A DNA stretch of 39,708 bases from Helicobacter bizzozeronii CCUG 35545 (GTDB taxonomy: Bacteria; Campylobacterota; Campylobacteria; Campylobacterales; Helicobacteraceae), in assembly GCA_000263275.1 (NCBI GenBank), contig CAGP01000041.1, positions 1 to 39,708 of the forward strand, in the 5' to 3' direction. The position numbers and the translations under genes were made by a program. Shown here piece after piece: positions 20,367 to 32,422 of the stretch; within the stretch, counting starts at the first letter, position 1, and each line of letters opens with the position of its first letter. The notes under the pieces are model-generated. The model was not told the DNA's origin, searched no databases, and was given only the letters and a program-made list of their open reading frames with translations.

Positions 20367-21613
20367 TCACCAATCAAAGGATTGGATGTTAATGCCCTTG
20401 AGTGGGAAAAGATAACTTTGGTTGTAATCTAGCAAAATCACCCCCAATGCGCTTTGTTGGGCTGCCTTTTTGACAAACATGATCGCCTTGCCATCTTCAG
20501 AGAAACGGGGCATTTGATTGACCCCACTAGCGGTCAAACGGCGGACATGGTTGCTTTTGAGCGTGATCATGTAAAGGTTGAAGGCACTCTGCCCGTTCTC
20601 ATCGCGCTCTTCACGGCTCACAAAGGCGATTTTTATTCCCAAAGGCACTCACCGAATCGTTGTTTTGGGCGTAATAGACCACTTGCTCGGCGGGGGCATC
20701 GGGGTTGAGTTTTTTGACATAAATATTAGGCTGACCGGATCGATCGGAGACAAAAACCATGGACTTGGCATGGTTAATAAAAATTCCAGAAACATCGATC
20801 CCGCTGTATTGAGTCAAGCGTTCTGGGGTTTTTTTAGCCGTGTCGTATAAAAAAATATCTGATTGCCCCTCAGGAGCTAGGGTTAAAAGTAATTTTTTGC
20901 CATCAGGGCTTACACTAGAAACGGCAGCCATCCCCTCGCTTTGGGTGATGACCTCACTAGAGCCATCTTGGATATTGTATTTAACAATGGTGGGTTCTTG
21001 GAGATATTGCGTATAATAGATCTCGGTTTGTTCGGTGTTAGCCCATTTGGGGAAGAGATTTAACAAGTTGTTTTGGATGATGTCCTTTTGGTAGGTCAGC
21101 GTGTAGTCTGCCACCGCAATATTAGTAACCCCGGGCTCGATGTAGCGTGCAAAGACCACTAGGCGGTTCATCCACGCCACAGAGGGCAACTTGAGGCTGG
21201 CATGGGCATCAGTGGCGACATGGTGGGCGATGAAGGGGTAGAGGGTTTTATCCTCAAAGGCGTAATCTTTGATGCTCTGCACATTCTTTTTTTTGGACAT
21301 CATGGATGCGGACATTAACTTGGGTGGGCTCTTCCATGTCTAATTCAATCAACAAACGCACGCCCTGAGAAGCCAGCGCGTTGTAGTTGGGGTTATTGGG
21401 TTGTTGCAACCCACCCGTGATCACTTTAAAATGCCCGCTGATCTTTAAGTCAGCTAGGAGCATGTTATAAATTTTTTTGAGATAGGGGCTTTGGGGGTTG
21501 GTGTAACGCACCTCGACTTTGGAGAGTTTTTGGATGGTTTTGATAATGTCCAAATCCGCATCGGCAGCAAAGAGGCCAGAACACATCAGCGCAAGCCATA
21601 AAATCCGCATCAT
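20367..21613 (-). CDS. tolB: Tol-Pal translocation protein TolB, two homopolymer shifts
   Basis: TolB is a periplasmic protein with a signal peptide (MMRILWLALMCSGLFA), an N-terminal domain and a six-bladed WD-like beta-propeller (SPDGKKLLLTLA, SDRSGQPNIYV, FSEDGKAIMFV repeats). It binds Pal. Three pieces join when one base is removed from T8 21287-21294 (HDVQKK then NVQSIKD) and T5 20630-20634 (FGNK then IAFVSREERDENG). Total about 415 residues. The start ATG shares its A with the TAA of tolA (TAATG). Confidence 0.88.
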
Positions 21614-22402
21614 TAATCCTTTGTTTTAAAATTAACTTGGAGGGTGATTGCCCGTCTGCCCGGATAGGGGGGGAAGGTTTTGTTCTTTAGGGCATTTAAA
21701 AAGGTGAGCACTTGTTGGTTAAAATCAGCAAAAGGGGAGGGCTTGAGCATGCTAAATTGCAATTTGCCCTCCTCTGAAATATAGATCATCACGCTTGCTT
21801 GGGTTTTTTGGTAAAAGTGCAAATGCCATTGATCGTCTAGGATTTTATAAATTTGTTGCACCCAAGCTTTAAATTCTTGATCGGATGTGTTTTCTTTTTG
21901 GGGCACTTGGAAATCGATGTCCTTTTTCTTAATGACCTGCAAATGCTCTTGAAAATTATTCAAACTGCTCTGCAAATCCTTAAAAGCCTGCTGGTGTTGG
22001 CCGAATTGAATCCCTTGTAACAACTCTTGGGCTTGGCGCATTTGCTGGATTTGCTCCTTACTCATGCTGGGCTGGGGTGGGGGGGTGGGTTTTTTAGGGC
22101 TGGGTGGAGCGTGTTTAAACCCCTGAATGGATGAAAACACATCTTGCACGCCCAAATCTTGTTTAAAGGGGTTTTGATCGGGTTGGGGGGTGGGTTTGGG
22201 GGGGGTTGGGGTGGGCTTAGAAGCCTCTTTGGGTGTGGGCAACTTAGCAGGGGTTTCAACCAAAAAAATCAATGTCCATAGTTTGTAAGATCGTGGGGGT
22301 GGGTTTGGGGGTTTGGATTTGTATTAACAGCAGACTTAATAAGAGCGCATAGGCTGCGCATGCCAAAAATCCCGATCCCACAAAGAGAACTTGGTTTTTC
22401 AT
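21613..22402 (-). CDS. tolA: TolA/TonB-like periplasmic linker protein, one homopolymer shift
   Basis: It has an N-terminal membrane anchor (YALLLSLLLIQIQ) after MKNQVLFVG, then a proline-rich stretch, a glutamine-rich helical region and a TonB/TolA-type C-terminal domain (MIYISEEGKLQFSMLKPS). It bridges TolQR in the inner membrane to the outer membrane. The anchor and the rest are in different frames as read; removing one base from A7 22262-22268 joins MDIDF to LVETPAK. The ATG at 22402 shares its A with the TGA of tolR. HP1127 is the positional homologue; sequence identity to TolA proper is low, so the name rests on context. Confidence 0.72.
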
Positions 22403-22807
22403 CACGCACTGGTTACTAGAGAAACTTTATGAAAGCCTGCCTCTCTAACATTTTTGAGTAAAAAAAATGATGTGATCGTAGATCAATCTTTTGTCGGCTC
22501 GGATGTAAATGGGGGTGTTTTTGGGGTATTGGGTGGCAATTTGTAAAAAGGCTTTGGGGAAGGAGGCGATTTGGTAGGTGTCTTTGTTGATGTAGATATT
22601 GCCCTTAATGTCCATGCGGATTTCCAAAATCTTGTTCTTGGGGGTGTTGGTGTTTTTGGAACTCTTGGGTAATTCTATGGACTCGTGGTAGGTGAGGGTG
22701 GGCGTGGTGATCATCAAGATCGCCAATAACACCAACATAATATCCACTAGGGGCGTGATGTTGAGTTCGGGTTTGTCATTATCCCAATCATCGACCACAT
22801 AAGACAT
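22402..22807 (-). CDS. tolR: TolR/ExbD-family biopolymer transport protein, one homopolymer shift
   Basis: This is the small inner-membrane partner of TolQ. A single transmembrane helix follows LNITPLVDIM, with the conserved membrane Asp at residue 22 that carries protons. The periplasmic domain contains the typical IYIRADKRLIYDHII. As read it ends early at 22445; deleting one base from A8 22460-22467 continues FLLKNVREAGFHKVSLV to a TGA at 22402-22404. The total is about 134 residues, the usual size. Its ATG overlaps the TAA of tolQ (TAATG). Confidence 0.88.
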
Positions 22808-23359
22808 TATTTCTCTTTGGCTACCAAAACATCAATTTGCATTTGGATGAATACAGATAAATCATAGACTTTGCGCTTTAAGATCAAAAAGAAGGAGTAA
22901 GCCGGGATGGCGGTTAGAATGCCCGCTGCAGTGGCGACTAGGGCTTTTGAGATGACCGGGGCGATGATCTCAAAAGAAACCTGCCCGCCTGCGCCCAAAT
23001 GCCCAAAGGCATTCAAAATTTCCACCACGGTCCCAAACAAGCCCACAAAAGGAGCGGTAGAAGCCACGATACTCAGCACCACTAACCCGGTGGTGTTTTG
23101 CTTGAGCACCTGCCCTTTCCACACAGACAAGAGCTCGTGGGACACCCGCGCACCAATTTCTTTAAATAACTTAAAGTTGGGCATCTCTTGGCGGCCATCA
23201 ATAATGGCTTCTAGCGAATCCTTCTCACGCATGATATTGCTCTTAATGGAGATGTATTTGTAAAAAAAGATCCACAAGGTCAAAATAAAATACAGCGAAA
23301 GCAAAGCGATCACCGCAATGGTTACCCAGCCACTTTCATTAAAAAAAATCAGCGATCAC
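22807..23359 (-). CDS. tolQ: TolQ/ExbB-family proton channel protein, one homopolymer shift
   Basis: TolQ forms the proton-conducting stator with TolR. It has three membrane helices and the family core TAPFVGLFGTVVEILNAF followed by AAGILTAIPAYSFF. A GTG start at 23359 (IADFFNESGWVTIAVIALL) is set by GAGGT 7 nt upstream, inside the end of atpC. One base must be removed from A8 23341-23348 to join the first eight codons to the rest. Total about 183 residues. The tight spacing suggests cotranscription of the atp and tol genes. Confidence 0.87.
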
Positions 23360-23364
23360 GGCGA

Positions 23365-23736
23365 CTACCTCAAACCATGCGCTTCAATTTTGGCGATCAC
23401 ACTAGAAATGGCAATGCGATCGGAAGTGGCATCTTCTAGGAGCTTTTTAGCCTTATAGACCTCATCATCACCCTTGATAAACACCGCCCCATCAGCCAAA
23501 ATATCCACGCTCGCATGCTTGACTTCGACATACCCCCAGTTGATCGCAATCAAGCTAATTTGTTGCTCCCGCTCAATCTCAATCACTCCACTTTTGAGCA
23601 AAGAAACCATGTTGCTATGCCCTTTGAGCACGCCAAATTCACCCTCTGCCCCGGGTAGAGTGATGCGATCCACTTGACCGGCAAAAATTTCGCCCTGTGG
23701 CACCACAATGCTAACCATTAAATCCATTGCGCCCAT
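23365..23736 (-). CDS. atpC: ATP synthase F1 epsilon subunit
   Basis: The epsilon subunit is a central-stalk component that couples rotation and can inhibit ATP hydrolysis. The N-terminal beta-sandwich is clear (VVPQGEIFAGQVDRITLPGAEGEFGVLKGH), followed by a short helical hairpin. It is intact, 123 residues, the length usual in Campylobacterota. The ATG at 23736 has AAGG about 8 nt upstream; MDLMVSIV at 23727 is an alternative. Confidence 0.93.
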   Translation of the reverse strand: MGAMDLMVSIVVPQGEIFAGQVDRITLPGAEGEFGVLKGHSNMVSLLKSGVIEIEREQQISLIAINWGYVEVKHASVDILADGAVFIKGDDEVYKAKKLLEDATSDRIAISSVIAKIEAHGLR

Positions 23737-23745
23737 GATTTAGCC

Positions 23746-26144
<2,399 letters not shown>

Positions 26145-26153
26145 TATGCTCCC

Positions 26154-27665
26154 CTAAATCACAAACCCGATTTTAAATTCTTCAATCGCCACTTTGAGCA
26201 TGGCTTCTAAATCCTTGTCTAAGGCTTTCTTGGTGCGGATGTCCTCCAAAATATTAGAATACTTGGACTCCAAGAAAGGATAAAGACTTTCTTCAAACTG
26301 CACCACCTTATTAGCCGGGATACCATCTAAAAAGCCCTTCACACCGGTATAAATAATCACAATTTGTTTTTCAATGGGGAGGGGTGAATAGGGGAGTTGC
26401 TTGAGCACTTCTACCATGCGTTGCCCCCGTTCTAATTGTTTGCGGCTCACCTCGTCTAAATCGGACGCAAATTGCGAAAAGGCTTGCAACTCTCTATATT
26501 GGGCTAAATCTAAGCGCAAAGTGCCCGCAACTTGTTTGGTGCCCTTGATTTGGGCTGCCCCACCCACCCTAGATACGGACAAGCCCACATTGATCGCCGG
26601 GCGGATACCCGAGTAAAACAAATCCGTTTCTAAGAAAATTTGCCCATCTGTGATGGAGATCACATTGGTGGGGATGTAGGCAGACACATCGCCTGCTTGG
26701 GTTTCGATAATGGGGAGGGCTGTTAGCGAGCCTGCGCCTTTCTCATCGCTCATTTTAGCCGCGCGTTCGAGTAATCGAGAGTGGATATAAAACACATCGC
26801 CCGGGAAGGCTTCACGCCCGGGGGGTCGGCGCAAAATCAAGGAGATTTCACGATAAGCCACAGCGTGCTTACTTAAATCATCATAAATAATCAAGGCGTG
26901 CCGCCCTTGATCCCTAAAATATTCCCCGATAGTAACCCCAGCATAGGGGGCTAAATATTGCATCGCTGGGGAGGCAGAGGCGGGGGCATTCACCACCACA
27001 CTATATTCCATCGCCCCATATTCCTCTAATTTACGCACCACCTGTGCCACAGTGGATTCTTTTTGCCCGATAGCAACATAAATACAAATTACATTTTGAT
27101 CTTTTTGGTTGATGATCGTATCAATGGCGACCGTGGTTTTGCCGGTTTGCTTGTCCCCAATGATGAGCTCTCTTTGCCCGCGCCCAATAGGAACAAGCGC
27201 ATCGATGGCTTTAATGCCGGTTTGCAAGGGCTCATGCACGGATTTACGATCCATAATGCCCGGGGCTTTTTGTTCCACGAATTTAAAGGTGTCTGCCCCC
27301 AATGCACCCTTGCCATCTAAAGGCTCGCCCAGTGTGTTAATCACCCTCCCCACGACCGCATCGCCCACGGGCACTTTCATTAATTGCTTGGTGCGCTTAA
27401 CTGATGTCCCCTCTTTAATGTGCTTCCCACCCCCCAAAACAATTACCCCAATACTCCCCTCTTCAAGGTTGGAAGCCAATCCCCGATCGCCGGTGTCAAA
27501 TTCCACTACCTCATAGGACATCACATCTTTAAGCCCATAAACCTTAGCCACGCCATCAGCATAAGCGATCACCCGCCCTACTTGCGTGATATTGACATCT
27601 AACTCAAAATTTTCAATTCTCTCTTTAATGAGGGCACTGATCTCATCTGCTTTTAACTTTGGCAC
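26154..27665 (-). CDS. atpA: ATP synthase F1 alpha subunit
   Basis: The alpha subunit is the non-catalytic nucleotide-binding subunit of F1. Walker A GDKQTGKT (about residues 169-176), the RELIIGD segment and the signature around [17 protein letters not shown] are present. It is intact at 503 residues, the expected length. It has a good Shine-Dalgarno and sits 18 nt after atpH. No frameshift occurs over 1.5 kb, which shows the errors are not uniformly spread. Confidence 0.97.
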   Translation of the reverse strand: MPKLKADEISALIKERIENFELDVNITQVGRVIAYADGVAKVYGLKDVMSYEVVEFDTGDRGLASNLEEGSIGVIVLGGGKHIKEGTSVKRTKQLMKVPVGDAVVGRVINTLGEPLDGKGALGADTFKFVEQKAPGIMDRKSVHEPLQTGIKAIDALVPIGRGQRELIIGDKQTGKTTVAIDTIINQKDQNVICIYVAIGQKESTVAQVVRKLEEYGAMEYSVVVNAPASASPAMQYLAPYAGVTIGEYFRDQGRHALIIYDDLSKHAVAYREISLILRRPPGREAFPGDVFYIHSRLLERAAKMSDEKGAGSLTALPIIETQAGDVSAYIPTNVISITDGQIFLETDLFYSGIRPAINVGLSVSRVGGAAQIKGTKQVAGTLRLDLAQYRELQAFSQFASDLDEVSRKQLERGQRMVEVLKQLPYSPLPIEKQIVIIYTGVKGFLDGIPANKVVQFEESLYPFLESKYSNILEDIRTKKALDKDLEAMLKVAIEEFKIGFVI

Positions 27666-27683
27666 TTCATCTCCTTGTTATTT

Positions 27684-28217
27684 TTAGACCGCTTCCATGA
27701 TATGGTGCTTGAGTTGGGCAAAAAAATTGTCTCTATAAAAGGCGATCTCAAGCCCCAAACCCGGAATATCCAGCTTAATCCCCTCCATTCCCTCATCCAC
27801 AAAGACTTTTAAACTCAAGCCAACTTCCAAGCGAGCGGACACCTCTTGTTCTAGGTGCTTGAGTTGTTCCAAAGACACTTCTTGGTTAGCGTATAAAACC
27901 CCCCTATAAATACTTTTCTTTTCTTGTATCCAACTGAGCAAATCTTGGTAGATATGGGGCAACAAACCTAGGCGTTTGTGTGTTGCCAAAAGGCGGATTA
28001 AATTACGCACTTTGCTATCTTGTTCTGCTAAGACGCTGGTTAAAAGCTCCTCTTTAAAAGAGCTGGGATAATAGGGCGACTGGATGATCTCCACAAACTC
28101 CGCATTCTCATAGAAAGCCACCAAGCCCTCCAGGGTCTGCACAACCTGTTCTAGGTCTTGAGCCTCAAAGCTATCCTGCAACGCTTTGGCGTATTTTTTA
28201 GCGACTAATTCTATCAT
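27684..28217 (-). CDS. atpH: ATP synthase delta subunit
   Basis: The delta (OSCP-like) subunit fixes the peripheral stalk to the top of F1. It is an alpha-helical N-terminal domain (VAKKYAKALQDSFEAQD) followed by the conserved C-terminal segment (LGLSLKVFVDEGMEGIKLDIPGLGLE). It is intact, 177 residues. Its ATG overlaps the atpF stop (ATGA). Confidence 0.92.
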   Translation of the reverse strand: MIELVAKKYAKALQDSFEAQDLEQVVQTLEGLVAFYENAEFVEIIQSPYYPSSFKEELLTSVLAEQDSKVRNLIRLLATHKRLGLLPHIYQDLLSWIQEKKSIYRGVLYANQEVSLEQLKHLEQEVSARLEVGLSLKVFVDEGMEGIKLDIPGLGLEIAFYRDNFFAQLKHHIMEAV

Positions 28218-28742
28218 GGGATCACTCTTTGGTGGAGGAGGTGCATATAAGTGGGCAGATTGAAATGGGCTTGTTTGGATTTAAAGAGTTCTTCAAGCAC
28301 CTCATCAATCACTTCTTGCTGGACCTTGACTTCCTCTTTCTCCATCAAACTTTGGTGGTTTTTGATGAGTTTTTCGATGGCGATTTTAGAGAGTTGTTCG
28401 TGTTTTTGAGTCAAAAGATAGGCTTCTTGTTTGGCATTGGAGAGAATTTGGCTAGCCTTTTGCTTGGCTTCCTCTAAAGAGCGTAACGCCTGCTCTTTTT
28501 CCTCTTTAATGGCTTGGCGTTCCTCTTGCAAACTGCTGAGTTTCTCAGAGATACGTGCCCGCCGTTGCAATAACATCTTTTTCAAAGCCCCCCCCCATCG
28601 CATACCACAAAATCCCCATGAACAAAATGAAATTTAAGACCCGTTCCACAATATCTGTTTGGGAAATATCCATTGTTTCCCCACCACTTGCCCAACACCA
28701 AGCCCCTAAAGCCAACACCCCGACTAAAATGCGTTCTATCAA
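28214..28742 (-). CDS. atpF: ATP synthase F0 b subunit, one homopolymer shift
   Basis: The b subunit is a peripheral-stalk component: a short hydrophobic N-terminus with a membrane helix (VLNFILFMGILWYAM) followed by a long coiled coil rich in Glu/Lys. As read the membrane part and the coil are in different frames; removing one base from the C9 run at 28588-28596 (G9 on the coding strand, after the residues WYAM) joins GGALKKMLLQRRARISEKL. The total is about 175 residues. The atpB (a) and atpE (c) genes are not in this window, as in other helicobacters where they lie elsewhere. Confidence 0.9.
28588..28596. repeat. Homopolymeric C9/G9 tract inside atpF
   Basis: Nine Cs on the plus strand encode glycines at the membrane/coil junction of subunit b. 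G8 would keep the gene in frame. It looks like a contingency tract, but switching off an essential stator subunit makes no obvious sense. Confidence 0.9.
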
Positions 28743-28750
28743 AGGTAACC

Positions 28751-29176
28751 CTACATTTGAGATATTTTTAGTTTCAATGATGCCTCCAAAGTAGGCAAAT
28801 CCTGCAATAATTGTAGTTTCAAATTACTTTTACTTTCCTTTAATTGGGTGGTAAAACGCTTGTAGTCTTTGTTGATCTCCTCCTCTTTTTGCGCCAACAC
28901 CACTTCATAATTAGAGCGGGCTTGTTGGAGGGCATCTTGCAAAATTTTATCCGCTTGTAGCCGTGCCTCTCTTAGTAGATTTTTGGCTTCTTGTTTGCTA
29001 GAAGCGATCTCTTCGGTGGTGTTATCGATAAATTGCCGATCTTTTTGCATAGAGCCTTCCCGCCCGTCCATATTGGCTAACAAAGGCTGATAGACCCATA
29101 GATGCAAAAGCCACATCAGCACGATAAAAGTAACAAACACGACCAACATTAAATACAAATTGATAGAGATATTCAT
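28751..29176 (-). CDS. atpF': ATP synthase F0 b' subunit
   Basis: This is the second peripheral-stalk subunit: one N-terminal membrane helix (LYLMLVVFVTFIVLMWLLHL), the short link VYQPLLANMDGRE and a long charged coiled coil. It is intact at 141 residues. It is the first gene of the atp run and begins 52 bp downstream of the birA stop. In H. pylori and Campylobacter this junction holds parB and parA; here there is no room for them. Confidence 0.9.
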   Translation of the reverse strand: MNISINLYLMLVVFVTFIVLMWLLHLWVYQPLLANMDGREGSMQKDRQFIDNTTEEIASSKQEAKNLLREARLQADKILQDALQQARSNYEVVLAQKEEEINKDYKRFTTQLKESKSNLKLQLLQDLPTLEASLKLKISQM

Positions 29177-29201
29177 GCCTATTCCTTACGATTAAAGGGT
29201 T

Positions 29202-29207
29202 ATCTTA
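29202..29207 (-). promoter_or_regulatory. Possible -10 element for the atp operon
   Basis: A TAAGAT hexamer on the minus strand lies in the 51-bp gap between birA and atpF', about 26 bp before the atpF' ATG. There is no recognisable -35. This is weak evidence for a dedicated atp-operon promoter as opposed to read-through from fmt-birA. Confidence 0.3.
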
Positions 29208-29227
29208 ACAAAGCTTGGCTTAAAACA

Positions 29228-29851
29228 TCAGCGATAACCATAGTATTTTTTGCCTTTGATAAGCAAACCCCCATCTTCTAGCAAGCGCGCATCCTTAAAA
29301 AAAATCCGTTGATCGCCTTGCTTGAAGTAAAGATCGCAATGGTTGGCTTTAAACTCTAGGCTATAGGGTTCTAGAACACTCTGCCAAGAGGGTTTGCTCT
29401 CTAGCATGGCAAAAAAATGTCTTAAAACCTCTGTCGAATCGATCTCTCCTAGCGCACCATGCTGGCTGGCTTGCAAATTAAGACCAATCCCGCACACAAG
29501 GGTATTTTGGCAAATTTGGGTCATCAGCCCCCCTATTTTGGCTTTTCCCTTATAAAGGTCATTGGGCCACTTGAGCCACACCCGCTCATTAGCCAAACTC
29601 TCTTTAAAGAGAAATCCAAAATACACGCTCCAACTCTGTGGGGGCACATCAGGGCTTAGATCGCCTAAGGGGTAGGCAAAAGAGAAAGTCAGGGCTTTTT
29701 CCACGCTCTCCCAGACTTGGTGGCGGCTACCAATCCCGGCACTTTGGTGTCTGGCCACCACACAGATAGGCAAATCCAGTGCCCCATCTTTGATTTGTTC
29801 GAGCAAATAAAGCTGGGTGGAGGGCAGGGTTTTAAAATAACAAAGACGCAT
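29228..29851 (-). CDS. birA: Biotin--[acetyl-CoA-carboxylase] ligase BirA (catalytic domain only)
   Basis: BirA attaches biotin to the carrier protein of acetyl-CoA carboxylase. It shows the biotin-binding GIGSRHQVWES (family GRGR.. loop, here degenerate as GIGSRHQ), the LKWPNDLY motif and the KIGGLMTQ segment. At about 207 residues it lacks the N-terminal DNA-binding domain of E. coli BirA, so it is an enzyme and not a repressor. An ATG at 29851 overlaps the fmt stop (TGATG) and is preferred to the GTG one codon earlier. Intact. Confidence 0.88.
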   Translation of the reverse strand: MRLCYFKTLPSTQLYLLEQIKDGALDLPICVVARHQSAGIGSRHQVWESVEKALTFSFAYPLGDLSPDVPPQSWSVYFGFLFKESLANERVWLKWPNDLYKGKAKIGGLMTQICQNTLVCGIGLNLQASQHGALGEIDSTEVLRHFFAMLESKPSWQSVLEPYSLEFKANHCDLYFKQGDQRIFFKDARLLEDGGLLIKGKKYYGYR

Positions 29852-30760
29852 CACTCTAAAATATCATGGATTTTCAAACGCTTGCCACTCAAATAAGCTT
29901 TGGCGGCGACTTTTTGCTTGCCCGGGGCTTGCAAGGTAGTAATTTTTAAACTCCCTTTTTGGCAACCAATGATAACGCTTTGATTCTCCATGCCAAGAAT
30001 GATTCCGGGTTGGTGGGTTTGGCTAGACTCCAAGAGTTGCACGCCAAAGAGTTTTAATCCACTTTTTAAAAACACCCCCGGCCATGGATCATAGGCTAAG
30101 GACTTTAAAAAAAGAGATTTAGCGCACCCAAAGGCCACCAAACCATCGGTTTTGCTGATTTTTTTTGCAATAGGTGGCTTGGGCGTGATCTTGAGGTTGG
30201 GGCGTGATTTTGGCTAGATTGTTGAGCACCTGACCTAGCAACTGCGCCCCCATCGGGGCTAAACACGCACCCAACTCCTCTAAATTTAAATACCGCTCTC
30301 TTGCAAACGAGGACATGCCCAAAATGTCCCCCGCATCCATTTCAGCACTCATGGCAATCACGCTCACGCCAAAGGTGGGCAGGTCGTGTAAAATCATCTC
30401 TTGCATAGGGCTTGCCCCCCTAAATTGGGGCAAGAGTGAGCCATGCAAATTCAGACAAGGGGCGATGTCCAAAAAGGCTTGGGGTAAAATCTTGCCATAG
30501 GCGACCACCACGATTGCATCGGGCTTGAGCGCGCGTATCTTTTCCATAAAGGGCGCATCGATTTTAGCGGGCTCAAAAATGGGGATAGTGGGGTCATGTT
30601 GTTGTAAAAAGGTTTTAGTGGGCGTATCTTTGAGCTGTTTGGATCGCCCAAAGGGCTTACTAGGCTGGGTTACCAGCCCTAAAATATAAAAACCTTGCTG
30701 GATCAAATGTTCCAAGACCACTTGAGCAAACAAGGGCGCACCCATAAAGAGGATTTTCAT
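29851..30760 (-). CDS. fmt: Methionyl-tRNA formyltransferase, one homopolymer shift
   Basis: Fmt formylates initiator Met-tRNA. The N-terminal MKILFMGAPLFAQ and the catalytic-domain signature SLLPQFRGASP (about residue 110) are clear. One base removed from T8 30159-30166 (A8 on the coding strand) joins TYCKK to ISKTDGLVAFG and restores the C-terminal OB domain. Total about 302 residues. The ATG at 30760 is chosen because the longer ORF start at 30808 would run back into the SRP RNA gene and because homologues begin MK(I/L)xFMG. Confidence 0.92.
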
Positions 30761-30782
30761 ACTGCCATTCTTTGAGTTATTA

Positions 30783-30885
30783 CCTTCCCCCAGATGACTA
30801 AGGCACACAAGATATCAAGCTACTCTGCTGTGTTTCCACCCTGAAGCGTTGTCCTAACACCCCATTGCATAGGTCTAGGAAAAGG
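30783..30885 (-). ncRNA. ffs: Signal recognition particle RNA (4.5S-type)
   Basis: On the minus strand, CAGGGTGGAAACACAGCAG (about 30832-30814) matches the SRP RNA domain IV hairpin. A GGAA tetraloop is closed by GU/AC, with CAGG on the 5' side and the asymmetric-loop AGCAG on the 3' side, as in E. coli 4.5S RNA. The proposed ends also pair: CCTTTTCC at 30885-30878 forms eight pairs (two G-U) with GGGGAAGG at 30790-30783. The RNA would be about 100 nt, the bacterial size. TACAAT on this strand at 30898-30893 is placed for a start near 30887. The RNA would guide Ffh-mediated membrane targeting. It ends just before fmt. The exact ends are inferred. Confidence 0.78.
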
Positions 30886-30892
30886 CGGGTCG

Positions 30893-30927
30893 ATTGTAGT
30901 TAAAACTTGCTTATACTTTGATAAAAT
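30893..30927. promoter_or_regulatory. Divergent promoters: SRP RNA (minus) and COG3014 lipoprotein (plus)
   Basis: TACAAT on the minus strand (30898-30893) fits the SRP RNA start. On the plus strand TATACT (30912-30917) and TAAAAT (30922-30927) are candidate -10 boxes for the lipoprotein gene. The second overlaps the most upstream ATG (30926), which argues that translation begins at 30962. The two promoters lie within about 35 bp of each other. Confidence 0.5.
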
Positions 30928-30961
30928 GCAAACAAACCCAAATGATGGAGACAACAGCATA

Positions 30962-32372
30962 ATGCAGACGAAAACCCAACAAATGCCCCTAAAACAAAAG
31001 AAGAGCTATGCGATCTATTGGATCGTTCTCTTATTTTTATTCCTCTATGGTTGCACAGGAGAACGCGCAGCCTTTGCCCGCTTTGATCGCGCCTATTACT
31101 CCCCACTTGGCATGCAAGATGCCTATGCTTTTTCTAAAAAAAGGGGCAAAAAGGATCATAAAAATGCGCTGTTATGGCATTTAGACAATGGCATGAGCGC
31201 TTTGATGTTAGGGCATTACAAACAATCTATCCAAGCCTTTAACGCCGCAGAAGCCCAATTTGATCGCCACAGAAGCCTTTTTGGCAAATCCATGGGGAAC
31301 TTGGGCGCGATCTTGATTAATGACAATGTCAAATCCTACACGGGGAGCGTTTATGAGAGCGTGTTTTTGAATTATTATAAGGCTATGGATTATTGGCTCT
31401 TAGGGGACATTAATGACGCACGGGTGGAATTTAACCGCGCCAATGATCGCCAAAGGCGGGCTAAGGAGTTTTACCACAAAGAAATTAAAAAGGACGATCA
31501 GCAAGATGCAAGAGAAGGGATCGTCCAAACTCAGCGCACAAGATTCGACCGCACAGGTTGATGCCATCTTGGCTCAAGATTACTCTAATTTGGATCACTT
31601 CCAAGCCTATAACGATCTGATCAACCCAGCCGTGTCCTATCTCTCCGGGCTTTTCTATGCCCTCAACAACGATCGATCTAAGGGCATGGATTACATCAAA
31701 GAAGCCTATGGGATCAGCCATGCAATCACCACAGGCGAGGATCTCTTATTCTTTGCCAACCCCACAAGAGAAAAATTCACTTGGATTTTCATTGAAGATG
31801 GCAAACAAGCGACCAAGCAAGAATTTAAAATCGATCTCCCCCTGCCCCTGCCTAATGGGGTCTATGATGCCAGCCTTGCCCTCCCACAATTCTTAGATGG
31901 ATCAGATTTCCACAACTCTTTTAGTATCACCACTCCTAGACAAAATAAGCAATTTGAGGAGCTTGTCTATGTAGATGGGCTCATTGCAAGCGAGTTTAAA
32001 AAACAACTCCCCTACATCCTCACAAGGGCCATCACTTCCACGATTTTAAAGTTGGGGATTGAAGCCCTGTCTAATAACTACTTAGGGGTGATGGGGGGGT
32101 TAGTCTCCTCTTTATTTGCCATGGCCAGTGCCTCTGCGGATATCCGCAACTCCGTAACTTTCCCACGCAAAATTTATATCGCCCGCATCCTCAATGCCCC
32201 TAATGAACAGGTTTCTATCCAATCTGAGGGGCAACCCATCTACAGCTTTAGCTTGCAGCAATGCCCCGCCCACAACATGCTTTTATTGCCCGATACCTAC
32301 TGCTCCAATAAACACAATATCCTCTACATTAGGAGCTTTGAATACACCAACATCGTTAAAGTGTTGTGGTAA
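30962..32372 (+). CDS. COG3014-family outer-membrane/periplasmic lipoprotein, one probable homopolymer shift
   Basis: This is a predicted lipoprotein: a hydrophobic N-terminus (YWIVLLFLFLYGC) with the lipidated Cys at about residue 31. It is followed by a TPR-like helical part (ALMLGHYKQSIQAFNAAE) and a later all-beta/alpha part (LPLPNGVYDASLALPQF). Such COG3014 proteins often neighbour LPP20 and LpoB-like genes, as here, suggesting an envelope or peptidoglycan role; no activity is known. As read the frame breaks near 31490; deleting one A from A5 31487-31491 joins KEIK to RTISKMQEKGSSKLSAQ. Total about 470 residues. The start at 30962 follows GGAG by 11 nt. It has no counterpart beside fmt in H. 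pylori. Confidence 0.7.
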
Positions 32373-32386
32373 TGCTAAATTTTTTG

Positions 32387-32395
32387 TGCTATGAT
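32387..32395 (+). promoter_or_regulatory. Extended -10 promoter for the LPP20-domain gene
   Basis: TGCTATGAT at 32387-32395 fits an extended -10 (TGnTATnAT), about 28 bp before the ATG at 32423. It follows immediately after the stop of the COG3014 gene (32372), so this gene can be expressed on its own. Confidence 0.5.
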
Positions 32396-32422
32396 CCAGC
32401 AACTTTAATAACAAGGATCGCC

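Noticed and set aside
28588-28596. Phase variation of atpF by its G9 tract
   Set aside because: Switching off an ATP synthase stator subunit would be near-lethal, and the site follows the same +1 pattern as the other errors.
30761-30808. Upstream start of fmt at 30808
   Set aside because: The extension overlaps the SRP RNA 3' half, and homologues start at the MKILFMG methionine (30760).
30926-30961. Upstream start of the COG3014 gene at 30926
   Set aside because: That ATG coincides with a TAAAAT -10 element, so it would lie upstream of the transcript; the next in-frame ATG at 30962 is preferred.
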